Source: Oscillospiraceae bacterium
Lineage (GTDB): Bacteria > Bacillota > Clostridia > Oscillospirales > Ruminococcaceae
Reading direction: 5' to 3'
DNA: 64,000 nt
Assembly: GCA_900752435.1 (NCBI GenBank)
Contig: CAADVD010000010.1
Span: 1-64,000, forward strand
Position numbers and translations under genes: made by a program. The notes under the pieces are model-generated. The model saw nothing but the letters and a program-made list of their open reading frames with translations, was not told where the DNA came from and made no database searches. Below, one piece after another: positions 1 through 8,410 of this stretch. Within the stretch, counting starts at the first letter, position 1. Every line of letters starts with the position of its first letter.

Positions 1-445
1 GATGCACCAATGAAAATTAGGAGAACCATTTTTTCTTGGGGCGCGGATGCGGGGCGATGTGGGCATCGCCCCCTACAGGTATTGGAATTTGGCGGATGCG
101 TGGAAATCGGACGCGCGATGCGCGCGTATACGGGGGTTTTGTGGTGATTCGTGGTATTGCTATACATTATGCAAGCGGTGAATTGATGCACCAATGAAAA
201 TTAGGAGAACCATTTTTTCTGGTGCGCGGATGCGGGGCGATGTGGGCATCGAGCCATACAGGTATTGGAATTTGGCGGATGCGTGGAAACCGGATGCGCG
301 ATGCGCGCGTATACGGGGGTTTTGTGGTGATTGGTTTGGTATTGCTATACATTATGCAAGCGGTGAATTGATGCACCAGTGAAAATTAGGAGAACCATTT
401 TTTCTTGGTGCGCGGATGCGGGGCAATGTGGGCATCGAGCCATAC
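1..445. repeat. three tandem copies of a ~185-bp intergenic repeat
   Basis: Unit 1 covers 1-184, unit 2 covers 185-369, and a partial unit 3 covers 370-445, after which the sequence diverges. Each unit begins GATGCACCA and is nearly identical to the next, with a few substitutions and a one-base length difference. Unit 1 holds a perfect short hairpin (GGGGCGATG, loop TGGG, CATCGCCCC, about 52-73); in units 2 and 3 the right arm has changed so the hairpin is weakened. Small open frames here are just the repeat read through. No gene is visible between 1 and 620. The array starts at the window edge and may continue to the left. Confidence 0.85.
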
Positions 446-548
446 GGTGGATTTGCAATTTTGTTTGTATCGATGAAAATGGGGCGGTTGGTTGGAGAAG
501 AATTCGTTGTTTTCCCTCAAATCCGACCATTTTTCTGTGAATCCACCA

Positions 549-577
549 TTGCCATTTCCAACAGAATTTGTTATAAT
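549..577 (+). promoter_or_regulatory. promoter of the ppx-ppk unit
   Basis: TTGCCA at 549-554 and TATAAT at 572-577 are 17 bases apart, about 45 bases upstream of the TTG start of the phosphatase gene. A second TATAAT at 586-591 has no good -35 partner. Confidence 0.6.
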
Positions 578-620
578 AATAATGTTATAATCGTTTATTC
601 CAACCAAAGGAGCGGGTTCC

Positions 621-1502
621 TTGAAAATCGCCTTGTTAGACCTTGGTTCTAATACCATTAAAATGGCCGCCTATCAGCTTGACGGCGGCTCTTTTCAACA
701 AATTTACTATCATGCGACCTTTGCCTATGTCATCGGCTTTGTGGAAAATAACCGTCTTTCCGATGAGGGCGTCGGCAAAATCATCGAGACCATCCGCTAT
801 TACAAAAAAGCGGCGGCCCTGCTCGGCTGTGACCGGATGGACTGCTTTTCCACCGCGTCGCTTCGGTTCATCGACAACCGCAGTGAGGTCATTGACGAGG
901 TGGAGCGGCAGACGCATTTGCGCATTCAGGCCATCAGCGGCGAGCAGGAGGCTTACTACAACTTTTTGAGCATGAAGCTGATTGCCGGAGAGGACAGCTT
1001 TGTCGGCGGCGATTTGGGCGGCGGCAGTCTTCAGTTGTTTGCCTGCCAAAATGGGCAGCTGGCCGGAGAGCGCAGTTTTCCGCTCGGCGCGCTCAAGCTG
1101 TACAAACAATTTGTACGGGGGGATTTCCCGACGAAAGCGGAGGCGGAGGCGCTGTGCGCTTTTGTGCGCGAAACGCTGGAGGCTTCGGGATTTTACACGG
1201 ACTTTACAAACGAAACCTTGTATTTCATGGGCGGAACCGTTAGAATGATAGCAGGGATTCTCGACAAAAAGACAGGCAATTTTACAAAATCCGATTTGGA
1301 CGCGCTGACCGAACGCTTTCTGAACGACTGGGATTATGCCCGAGCGGAAATTATGCGCACCGTTCCCGAACGCCTGCACACCATTTTGCCGGGCATGCTG
1401 GTGATTGGTACGGCCTGTGCTTACTTAGGACGCACACGGATTTGCTACACGCAAAACAGCGTGCGCGAGGGTTACTTACTGGACCATTATTTACAATCAT
1501 AG
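621..1502 (+). CDS. ppx: Ppx/GppA-family phosphatase (exopolyphosphatase or pppGpp phosphatase)
   Basis: This is a 293-residue cytoplasmic enzyme of the ASKHA (actin/Hsp70-like) fold, known to remove terminal phosphates from polyphosphate or pppGpp. The N-terminal phosphate-1 motif DLGSNTIK is at residues 7-14, a SGEQEA segment matches the catalytic-glutamate region, and GGDLGGGS is the phosphate-2 loop. It is the short form without the C-terminal HD-like domain found in the ~500-residue enterobacterial proteins. The start is TTG at 621, supported by AAAGGAG at 606-612. It lies 32 bases ahead of polyphosphate kinase, so polyphosphate hydrolysis is the likelier role, but GppA activity cannot be excluded from sequence. 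Confidence 0.85.
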   Translation: MKIALLDLGSNTIKMAAYQLDGGSFQQIYYHATFAYVIGFVENNRLSDEGVGKIIETIRYYKKAAALLGCDRMDCFSTASLRFIDNRSEVIDEVERQTHLRIQAISGEQEAYYNFLSMKLIAGEDSFVGGDLGGGSLQLFACQNGQLAGERSFPLGALKLYKQFVRGDFPTKAEAEALCAFVRETLEASGFYTDFTNETLYFMGGTVRMIAGILDKKTGNFTKSDLDALTERFLNDWDYARAEIMRTVPERLHTILPGMLVIGTACAYLGRTRICYTQNSVREGYLLDHYLQS

Positions 1503-1534
1503 AGACAAAAAAGAAAAGCAAAGGGGTTGACTAT

Positions 1535-3724
1535 ATGAGTACAGAAAAACAAACGGAATTGCTGGAGCTGCAGGAAGAGCGACGACGGGTCTACACCAAC
1601 CGTGAGCTGAGCTGGCTGCAATTCAATGAGCGCGTATTGGAGGAGTCGGAGGACACCAGTGTTCCGCTGTTTGAACGGCTTCGCTTTATTGCGATTTTCC
1701 AGAGCAATTTGGACGAATTCTTTATGGTGCGCGTGGGAAGCTTGTTTGACCAGATGCTCCTCAAAAAAACGGTTTTGGACTCCAAAACCAAAATGACCGC
1801 CGCCCAGCAGTTGGCCGCGGTGTACGCCGGCGTGCGCACGCTTCTGCCGCGCAAGGATTTGTCCTACTTCAACTTGATGGGCGAGCTGGCCCAAGAAGGC
1901 ATTGAGCAGGTCAGTTTGCAAAATCTCAGCTCCGAGGAGTTTGACTATCTCAAGCTTTATTTTGAAAAAGAAATTCTGCCGCTGATTTCGCCGCAGATCA
2001 TTGACAAGCGTCAGCCGTTCCCCTTCCTAAAAAATAAGGAAATTTACGTCGGCGTGCATTTGCAGAGTAAGAACAATTCGCTTCGCTTAGGAATCATTCC
2101 GGCATCCGGCTACTTCAACCGTCTGATCTTTTTGCCGTCGAAGGACGCTTTGCGCTTCGTGCTGGTGGAGGATTTGATTTGGTACTTTGCCGAGCGTGTG
2201 TTCGACCATCATCAGATTGTGGATAAGACGATTTTCCGCATCACTCGAAACGCCGACATCGATGTGGAAGATGAAATGGTGGATGTGGACTTTGACTACC
2301 GCGACGCGATGCAGGAGCTGCTCAAAAAACGCCGCAAGCTCGCACCGGTGCGCTTGGAACTGAACAGCAACGTCAGCGACGATTTGCTTCAGTATATGTG
2401 CGACAAGCTGACCGTTGCACCAGAACAGGTATTTGTAGCTACTTGTCCGCTGGATCTTTCCTTCGTATTTGCGCTGGAGGACAAAATCACAGCACACGAG
2501 GAGCTGTTTTTCCATCCGCTGACCTCTCAGATTTCTGAGCAGATCAACGAAAAAGAATCGATGATTGCGCAGATTGAGCGCAAGGATATTTTGTTCCACT
2601 ATCCTTACAATTCCATCAAGCCGTTCATTGATTTGCTCAACGAGGCGGCCAATGACAAGCAGGTCATTTCCATTAAGATTACCCTCTATCGTGTAGCGAA
2701 GGATTCCAAGGTGGTCAACGCTTTGATTGCCGCTGCGGAAAACGGAAAAGAAGTGTGCGTGGTTGTTGAGCTGCGTGCGCGTTTCGATGAGGAAAACAAC
2801 ATCGACTGGTCGAAGCGGCTTGAGGAAGCCGGTTGTAACGTGATTTATGGGCTGCCGGGCTACAAGGTACACTCCAAGCTCCTGCTCATTACGCGCAAAA
2901 TCGGCAGCCGCATCGAGTACATTACCCAAATTGGCACCGGCAACTACAACGAGAAAACTTCGCGTCTGTACACCGATTTGTCGCTGATGACGGCGCGCAA
3001 GGAAATCGGTACGGACGCTTCCGTGGTGTTCAACAGCTTGTTTATGGGTTCTGTGGTGGAATCGGTGTCGCACCTGCTGGTTGCGCCGCTGTGCTTTAAG
3101 CCGCAGGTGATTGAGCTGATTGACAAGGAAATCGCATTTGCCAAGCAGGGTCAGGAAGCGCGCATCATTTTGAAGATGAATTCCGTTACGGATAAGGTGC
3201 TGATTGACAAGCTCATTGAGGCTTCCTGCGCTGGTGTGAAGATTAAAATGCTGGTGCGCGGTATTTGCTGCTTTAAGCCGGATGTGCCGGGAGCAACGGA
3301 AAACATTGAAATTTACAGCATTGTTGGACGGTATTTGGAGCATTCGCGCATTTTGGTGTTCGGGGTTGGCGAACGGCAGAAGATTTACATTTCGTCTGCG
3401 GATTTCATGACCCGCAACACGGAGCGCCGCGTGGAAGTGGCTGCGCCGATTTACAGCGAGGATATCCAGCATCAGATTATGGAGATTCTGGATATTATGC
3501 TCAGCGACAACGTGAAACTGCGCCAGCAGAATGCGGAGGGGTTGTATGAGCATGTTTCCAGACCGGAGCGCACACCGTTGAATGCGCAGGAATACCTGTA
3601 TCAATTGGCGTATAAGCGCGCGGAACAGGCGAAGCCAAAACCGGTTAAGGTAGTGCCGAGAATGCGGGCGCTCAAGCAGAATACCGTCAAAAAGAATTGG
3701 CTGAAAAAGTTGATTGATAAATGA
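1535..3724 (+). CDS. ppk1: polyphosphate kinase 1
   Basis: The 729-residue protein reversibly transfers the gamma-phosphate of ATP onto inorganic polyphosphate. The N-terminal domain opens with the family signature NRELSWLQFNERVL (about residues 22-35). The two histidines of the phospholipase-D-like catalytic core are H446 (in YKVHSKLLLI) and H603 (in LEHSRILVFG); by homology H446 is the autophosphorylated one. Length is normal for PPK1. The frame stays open upstream to 1442, but ATG 1535 has AAGGGG at 1521-1526 and fits the family N-terminus, so it is preferred. It probably shares a transcript with ppx, giving synthesis and breakdown of polyphosphate in one unit. Confidence 0.95.
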   Translation: MSTEKQTELLELQEERRRVYTNRELSWLQFNERVLEESEDTSVPLFERLRFIAIFQSNLDEFFMVRVGSLFDQMLLKKTVLDSKTKMTAAQQLAAVYAGVRTLLPRKDLSYFNLMGELAQEGIEQVSLQNLSSEEFDYLKLYFEKEILPLISPQIIDKRQPFPFLKNKEIYVGVHLQSKNNSLRLGIIPASGYFNRLIFLPSKDALRFVLVEDLIWYFAERVFDHHQIVDKTIFRITRNADIDVEDEMVDVDFDYRDAMQELLKKRRKLAPVRLELNSNVSDDLLQYMCDKLTVAPEQVFVATCPLDLSFVFALEDKITAHEELFFHPLTSQISEQINEKESMIAQIERKDILFHYPYNSIKPFIDLLNEAANDKQVISIKITLYRVAKDSKVVNALIAAAENGKEVCVVVELRARFDEENNIDWSKRLEEAGCNVIYGLPGYKVHSKLLLITRKIGSRIEYITQIGTGNYNEKTSRLYTDLSLMTARKEIGTDASVVFNSLFMGSVVESVSHLLVAPLCFKPQVIELIDKEIAFAKQGQEARIILKMNSVTDKVLIDKLIEASCAGVKIKMLVRGICCFKPDVPGATENIEIYSIVGRYLEHSRILVFGVGERQKIYISSADFMTRNTERRVEVAAPIYSEDIQHQIMEILDIMLSDNVKLRQQNAEGLYEHVSRPERTPLNAQEYLYQLAYKRAEQAKPKPVKVVPRMRALKQNTVKKNWLKKLIDK

Positions 3725-3763
3725 AGGAACCGGCTGGCTCAATAGAGATGGTCACAAATAAAG

Positions 3764-3797
3764 AAGGCGTTCAAGTCGTGAGGACTTGAACGCCTTT
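3764..3797. terminator. bidirectional terminator between ppk1 and cstA
   Basis: Inverted repeat AAGGCGTTCAAGTC (3764-3777) and GACTTGAACGCCTT (3783-3796) with a short loop. T-rich bases follow on both strands, so it can end the convergent ppk1 and cstA transcripts. Confidence 0.75.
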
Positions 3798-3811
3798 GCT
3801 TATTTTCTGCA

Positions 3812-5269
3812 TTACTCCGGAATCTGCAATTTGCTCTTTTTCGCGCCAAACAAAATCAGGCCGCCGTATACGCCGGCAAAGATGACGCCCATCACATACG
3901 CAATGGTTATCGGAATGTTGAAGCCAATTTTCGCGTTGAAAATGTATGTGGATACAATGAAAGCATAGAACATGCCCGGAATCAGCGAAATCCACCAAGG
4001 CTTTTTGGCCTTGTATAGGTAAACCGTAATCAATGCAAATGCAAAGATGGCAATTGTCTGGTTGCTCCATGCAAAGTAACGCCACAGAATGCTGAAGCCT
4101 TCCGCATTCAGCTTGGAGAACAACAGAAGCACCAGAATGATCACGCACAAAATACCCGACAAGCCGAAGCGGTTGCGTTTTTTCGTCTGGTCAATTTTGA
4201 AGAAGTCGCCGATGATGAGGCGCAGGGAACGAAGCGCCGTATCGCCGGTGGAAATCGGAAGCACAATGACGCCGATGATGGCGATGATACCGCCGACCGA
4301 ACCCAGCATGTCTTTGGCAATCAAGCCAATCATAGCAGAGGTTCCGCTGATGCCTGTTTCAGCAATTGTATCCGCAAACAGAGTGTACGCGCCCATGGCG
4401 GCGGCGGCCCAGATCATGGCGATAAAACCTTCCAACAGCATCATGTTGAAAAACGTGGTGCGTCCTTCTTTTTCGTGGCGCACGCTTCGGCCGATCAACG
4501 TGGACTGCGTGGAATGGAAACCGGATACGATGCCGCATGCCACTGTTACAAAAAACACCGGCAAGAGAGGCGTACCGTCCGGATAGATTCCCTTCCAGTT
4601 GTCGAGCGACAGATTGGTGAGCGGATAGCCCTTGACAAACAATCCAATGAATACGCCGACTGCAGACAACAACAGAATGATACCGAAAATCGGATACACA
4701 CGGCCAATGATTTTATCAATTGGGAAAATGGCCGCAATCAAATAATAGGCAAAAATCAGCCCGTAAACGATCCAAACCAACGGGTTCGACACAATCGCTT
4801 GTTTGTTGAGAAGCTGTGTGACTACCAAATCGCCCGGTGTGGTAACAAAAACAGCCACGACCAAAAGCAGCAGCAAACAGAGAAAAATGTTGTAGAAGGC
4901 GAAAACGCCTTTGCCCAAATATTTGCGCACCAAGCCCGGCATTTGTTCGCCGCCCTCGCGCATGGAGATCATACCCGAAAAGTAGTCGTGCATTGCGCCG
5001 CCGAATACACAGCCAAGCGGAATTAAAATAAACGCAATCGGGCCAAACAAAATGCCCTGAATCGGACCCAGAATCGGACCGGTTCCCGCGATGTTGAGCA
5101 ATTGAATCAAACTGTTTTTCCATTTTGGCATGGGCACATAATCCACGCCGTCTTCTTTTGCAATTGCCGGCGTCTTGCGATCGTCCGGACCGAATACATG
5201 CTGGCAGTATTTGCCGTATCCCCAGCCCGCGACGAGAAGAATCGCCAGACCAATCAAAAACGTTGTCAT
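3812..5269 (-). CDS. cstA: CstA/BtsT-family peptide or pyruvate transporter
   Basis: This is a 485-residue polytopic membrane protein of the carbon starvation CstA family, whose members import peptides or pyruvate. The family signature GTGPILGPIQG occurs near residue 70, followed by GGAMHDYFSGM, and most of the rest is hydrophobic helices. It is shorter than the ~700-residue enterobacterial CstA, as is common in Clostridia. The open frame extends upstream, but ATG 5269 has GGAGG at 5277-5281 and starts directly with a membrane helix. Transcription is probably monocistronic: it has its own promoter at 5327-5355 and a terminator at 3764-3797. Whether the substrate is pyruvate or peptide cannot be told here. 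Confidence 0.88.
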   Translation of the reverse strand: MTTFLIGLAILLVAGWGYGKYCQHVFGPDDRKTPAIAKEDGVDYVPMPKWKNSLIQLLNIAGTGPILGPIQGILFGPIAFILIPLGCVFGGAMHDYFSGMISMREGGEQMPGLVRKYLGKGVFAFYNIFLCLLLLLVVAVFVTTPGDLVVTQLLNKQAIVSNPLVWIVYGLIFAYYLIAAIFPIDKIIGRVYPIFGIILLLSAVGVFIGLFVKGYPLTNLSLDNWKGIYPDGTPLLPVFFVTVACGIVSGFHSTQSTLIGRSVRHEKEGRTTFFNMMLLEGFIAMIWAAAAMGAYTLFADTIAETGISGTSAMIGLIAKDMLGSVGGIIAIIGVIVLPISTGDTALRSLRLIIGDFFKIDQTKKRNRFGLSGILCVIILVLLLFSKLNAEGFSILWRYFAWSNQTIAIFAFALITVYLYKAKKPWWISLIPGMFYAFIVSTYIFNAKIGFNIPITIAYVMGVIFAGVYGGLILFGAKKSKLQIPE

Positions 5270-5326
5270 AAAAAACCTCCGCCTTTTGTTAGAATCGCTG
5301 TAACCCACACAGTGGACAGCAACTAT

Positions 5327-5358
5327 ATTATACCATAATTCGACAAGCACAAGTGCTT
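5327..5358 (-). promoter_or_regulatory. cstA promoter with overlapping palindrome
   Basis: On the minus strand, TATAAT (5332-5327) lies 17 bases downstream of a weak -35, CACTTG (5355-5350). A perfect 14-base palindrome, AAGCACAAGTGCTT at 5345-5358, covers the -35, so it is a candidate regulator site. The regulator is unknown. Confidence 0.5.
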
Positions 5359-5426
5359 AAATATTCATGGATTTTTTATGCAATATTTATAATTTAGTTA
5401 CAAATAGAGCGCTGCTGGAAAAATAT

Positions 5427-5461
5427 AAGGGCGGTATCACACCAGATACCGCCCTTATTTT
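5427..5461 (-). terminator. terminator of proS
   Basis: Stem AAGGGCGGTATC (5427-5438) and GATACCGCCCTT (5445-5456), loop of six bases. It lies directly after the proS stop codon, with T-rich bases on the minus strand beyond the stem; the plus strand also ends in ATTTTT. Confidence 0.75.
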
Positions 5462-5466
5462 TACTC

Positions 5467-6906
5467 TTAATACTGTTTTCCCCAATAGACCTGATGCTTC
5501 GCCGGCTTGCCGCAGCAGACGCATACATCCGAAATGTGCTCTTCTTCAAATGGAATACAACGGGATTTTACGCCGCCGGTTTCCTCTTTGATTTTGTCCT
5601 CGCACGCGGAATCACCGCACCACATCGCTTTGATGAATCCCGGTTTGTTTTTCGCAATATCCAAAAATTCTTCATAATTGTGCGCGGTGTGGGTCTTTTC
5701 CTTGAGATTTTCCAGCGCGCGGTTGTACAGCCCGTCGTGCACGGCCTGCAGCGCCTTTGGAATCTCCGTCATCAAATCATCAAGTGAAACCACAATTTTT
5801 TCGCGGTTGTCGCGGCGAACCAGTACGCACTGATTCTGTTCAATGTCTTTCGGACCGATTTCCAAACGAAGCGGTACGCCTTTCATCTCATACTGGCTGA
5901 ACTTCCAGCCCGGCGAGTTGTCGGAATCGTCCAGCTTCACGCGGAACGTATCCTCCAATTTGGTTTTCAGCTCGTTTGCCTTGTCCAGCACGCCCTCTTT
6001 GTGCATCGCAATCGGCACAATGGCCACCTGAATCGGCGCCACTTTTGGCGGAAGCACCAAGCCGTTGTCGTCGCCGTGTACCATAATAATCGCGCCGATC
6101 ATACGGGTGGAAACGCCCCACGAGGTCTGGTACGGATTCTGCAACGTGTTGTCACGTCCGGTAAATGTGATGCCGAAGCTCTTGGCAAAGCCGTCCCCGA
6201 AATAGTGGGAGGTACCGCCCTGCAAGGCCACGCCGTTGTGCATCATTGGTTCGATGGTATAGGTGGCAACGGCACCGGCGAATTTTTCCTTTTCTGTCTT
6301 TTGTCCAGTGATGGCCGGAATTGCCAGCGTTTCCGCGTAGAAATCCTCATACACCTTCAGCATGCGCATGGTTTCTTCCATGGCTTCTTCGGCTGTTTCG
6401 TGCATGGTGTGACCCTCCTGCCAGAGAAATTCGGAGGAGCGCAGGAATGGACGTGTGGTTTTCTCCCAGCGCATGACGTTGCACCACTGGTTGTACAGCT
6501 TCGGCAGGTCGCGGTAGGAGTTGATGATTTTCTGATAGTGCTCGCAGAACAGCACCTCCGAGGTCGGGCGAATGGCCAAGCGTTCCGTCAGCTTGTCACT
6601 GCCGCCCTGTGTGACCCAAGCCACCTCCGGCGCAAAGCCCTCCACGTGATCCTTTTCTTTCTGGAGCAGGCTTTCCGGAATCAAAAGCGGCATATACAGG
6701 TTTTCATGTCCGGTTTTCTTAAAACGGGCATCGAGATCCTTCTGAATGTTTTCCCAAATTCCATAGCCGTACGGGCGGATGATCATGCATCCTTTGACGC
6801 TGGAATAGTCCACAAGCTCCACCTTTTTCACGACATCGGTGTACCATTTTGCAAAATCTTCGTCCATCGAGGTGATGGCCTCGACCATTTTCTTTTGTTT
6901 TGCCAT
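5467..6906 (-). CDS. proS: prolyl-tRNA synthetase, archaeal/eukaryotic-type (ProS type 3)
   Basis: The 479-residue class II synthetase charges tRNA-Pro with proline. The length, the absence of the ~180-residue editing insertion, and a C-terminal domain rich in cysteines (CGDSAC, then CVCC near the end) with a terminal tyrosine place it in the archaeal-type ProRS that replaces the long bacterial form in many Clostridia. Visible class II elements are RPTSEVLFCEHY, the motif-2 region RSSEFLWQEGHT, and LQGGTSHYFGDGFAK. ATG 6906 starts the conserved N-terminal helix. It is a single-gene unit with a good promoter (6944-6972) and a terminator. No T-box leader is visible. A tRNA-Pro(UGG) gene is also in this window at 46653-46729. 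Confidence 0.95.
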   Translation of the reverse strand: MAKQKKMVEAITSMDEDFAKWYTDVVKKVELVDYSSVKGCMIIRPYGYGIWENIQKDLDARFKKTGHENLYMPLLIPESLLQKEKDHVEGFAPEVAWVTQGGSDKLTERLAIRPTSEVLFCEHYQKIINSYRDLPKLYNQWCNVMRWEKTTRPFLRSSEFLWQEGHTMHETAEEAMEETMRMLKVYEDFYAETLAIPAITGQKTEKEKFAGAVATYTIEPMMHNGVALQGGTSHYFGDGFAKSFGITFTGRDNTLQNPYQTSWGVSTRMIGAIIMVHGDDNGLVLPPKVAPIQVAIVPIAMHKEGVLDKANELKTKLEDTFRVKLDDSDNSPGWKFSQYEMKGVPLRLEIGPKDIEQNQCVLVRRDNREKIVVSLDDLMTEIPKALQAVHDGLYNRALENLKEKTHTAHNYEEFLDIAKNKPGFIKAMWCGDSACEDKIKEETGGVKSRCIPFEEEHISDVCVCCGKPAKHQVYWGKQY

Positions 6907-6943
6907 AGTTTTTGACCGCCAATCCTATTTACATATTTCTTTT

Positions 6944-6972
6944 ATTATAACAGCTTGCAGGTTAAATTGCAA
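6944..6972 (-). promoter_or_regulatory. proS promoter
   Basis: On the minus strand TTGCAA (6972-6967), a 17-base spacer, then TATAAT (6949-6944), about 40 bases before the proS start. Confidence 0.65.
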
Positions 6973-7039
6973 ATTGAAAATTGCAAATTGCAAATTAGTG
7001 TCCGGGTAACATTAGACATCGATATGGCAAAGAAGATAC

Positions 7040-7086
7040 TTGACAAATATTCAAACTAATAGTATGATAATTGTACTATAAGTTTG
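7040..7086 (+). promoter_or_regulatory. promoter and palindromic operator of the tetR-flavoprotein operon
   Basis: TTGACA (7040-7045), 17 bases, TATGAT (7063-7068). Overlapping the -10 and the start site is an interrupted palindrome, CAAACT-N3-AGTA-N9-TACT-N3-AGTTTG, at 7052-7086, with 10 matching bases per arm. Its position predicts repression by the TetR protein encoded just downstream. Confidence 0.75.
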
Positions 7087-7104
7087 ATTTTGAGGTGAAT
7101 GATT

Positions 7105-7737
7105 GTGGCCAGAACAAAAAAAGAAAGCTTGGCGGCGTTTAACCGGAAAGAGATTGTGACGGCGGCAGCAGGCTTGTTTGAACAGCATGGGGTGGAACAG
7201 ACCACCATGGACGACATTGCAAAAGAAGCCGGTTACAGCAAATCAACGCTCTATGTGTATTTCAAGAGCAAAGAGGAGATTTACAACACCATTGTGTATG
7301 AAGCGATGCTGATGCTCAAGCAACGGATGGAGAAAAGTTTGCGGTCTTCCTCGGAGTTTGATGCGCAGTATGCGGCGGTGTGTGACACCTTGGTTGCGTT
7401 TCAGGAGGAATATCCGCTGTATTTTGACAGCATTTTGGGCGAAATCAGCTTTGACCCAACGGATTTTGAGGCGATGCCCATTTTACGAACCATTTATGAA
7501 GTGGGCGAAGAAATCAATGACTTGATTGCTGCGGTTCTGCAAAGCGGAATCAACCGGGGGATTCTGCGTTCCGATTTGGATTTGCTTCCAACCACCTTCA
7601 GTTTATGGGGCGGTCTGTGCGGGATGATTGCTCTGGCCGGCAAAAAGGCGCCTTACATTAAGCAGAGAATGAAGTTGGACAAACACCAATTTTTGCAGAA
7701 CGGATTCCAAATGCTTTTGCGTTCGTTGAAGAAATGA
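7105..7737 (+). CDS. TetR/AcrR-family transcriptional repressor
   Basis: The 210-residue protein has an N-terminal helix-turn-helix (about residues 15-60), with the TetR signature running from TTMDDIAKEAGYSKSTLY to YFKSKEEI, and an all-helical ligand domain behind it. An ATG at 7099 is in frame, but it is one base from the GAGGTG ribosome site (7092-7097), so GTG 7105 with a seven-base spacing is the better start. The palindrome at 7052-7086 is in the position of an autoregulatory operator. The stop is 12 bases from the flavoprotein gene, so both are probably one operon with the oxidoreductase as the controlled function. The ligand is unknown. Confidence 0.85.
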   Translation: MARTKKESLAAFNRKEIVTAAAGLFEQHGVEQTTMDDIAKEAGYSKSTLYVYFKSKEEIYNTIVYEAMLMLKQRMEKSLRSSSEFDAQYAAVCDTLVAFQEEYPLYFDSILGEISFDPTDFEAMPILRTIYEVGEEINDLIAAVLQSGINRGILRSDLDLLPTTFSLWGGLCGMIALAGKKAPYIKQRMKLDKHQFLQNGFQMLLRSLKK

Positions 7738-7749
7738 GGAGGGACTTTC

Positions 7750-8346
7750 ATGACCAAATCCAAAACTATGCTCGCCATCCTAGGCAGTCCGCGCACCAAC
7801 GGCAACATGGCCGCGATGCTTCATCATGCCATGAATCAAGCAGAAGCACAGGGGTATGCCGTACAGTTTATCGACCTTTATGAGCAGAAGATAGCGCCCT
7901 GCCGAGGTTGTATGCGGTGCAAACAAACGGGAGTCTGCGTGATACAGGACGATGTGCAGGCGATGCGCCAAGCGCTTCTGGAATGCGATTTGCTGGTGAT
8001 GGCCTGTCCGACGTATTTTGCCAATGTGACCGCGCCGGTAAAGAATCTGTTTGACCGGCTGGTGGCAACGGTGATGGATGACAATGACAGCATGATTCCA
8101 AAGCCGAAGCTGTCAAAGCGGCAAAAATATATTTTGATGACGGCTTGTTCCACGCCGTTTCCGTTTGACCGGCTTGCGCATCAGAGCACAGGATGTCTGC
8201 ATGCAATGGACGAATTCTTTCACATTTCCGGCATGACACGGGCTGGAACGGTGGTGTTTGCCGGTACAAAGGGCAAGCAGGGTGTGCCGGAGAAAGTTTT
8301 CCGCAAAATTGACAGGTTGATGCAGCGCACCTGCTCCGGCGCATAA
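7750..8346 (+). CDS. NADPH-dependent FMN reductase / iron-sulfur flavoprotein-like oxidoreductase
   Basis: The 198-residue protein has a flavodoxin-like fold. GSPRTNGNMAAML near the N-terminus is the FMN phosphate loop, and CPTYFANVTAPVKNLFDR is the second flavin-contact segment typical of the family. Between them a cysteine cluster, CRGCMRCKQTGVC (about residues 51-63), resembles the compact iron-sulfur motif of archaeal and clostridial iron-sulfur flavoproteins. It probably moves electrons from NAD(P)H or ferredoxin to a small acceptor such as a quinone. A strong ribosome site, GAGGAGGG, precedes ATG 7750. Co-transcription with tetR suggests a role in response to a xenobiotic or redox-active ligand; that role is inference. 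Confidence 0.8.
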   Translation: MTKSKTMLAILGSPRTNGNMAAMLHHAMNQAEAQGYAVQFIDLYEQKIAPCRGCMRCKQTGVCVIQDDVQAMRQALLECDLLVMACPTYFANVTAPVKNLFDRLVATVMDDNDSMIPKPKLSKRQKYILMTACSTPFPFDRLAHQSTGCLHAMDEFFHISGMTRAGTVVFAGTKGKQGVPEKVFRKIDRLMQRTCSGA

Positions 8347-8349
8347 CGA

Positions 8350-8389
8350 CAGCAGTCCCGAAAGGCACAACGTCCTTTCGGGGCTGCTG
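8350..8389. terminator. terminator between convergent genes
   Basis: A 16-base stem, CAGCAGTCCCGAAAGG (8350-8365) with CCTTTCGGGGCTGCTG (8374-8389), carrying one G-U or mismatch. The T tract is weak (CTATATCTT). It lies between the flavoprotein stop and the end of the oxidoreductase gene on the other strand. Confidence 0.65.
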
Positions 8390-8410
8390 CTATATCTTAG
8401 GAGAGGTGGT

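Noticed and set aside
1..445. CRISPR array
   Set aside because: The repeat units are ~185 bases and directly adjacent, without short repeats and unique spacers, and no cas genes are present.
2087..3742. 551-codon open frame on the minus strand across ppk1
   Set aside because: It is antisense to a clear PPK1 with intact motifs, has no ribosome site, and its protein looks random (rich in H, N, R). It is a by-product of codon bias.
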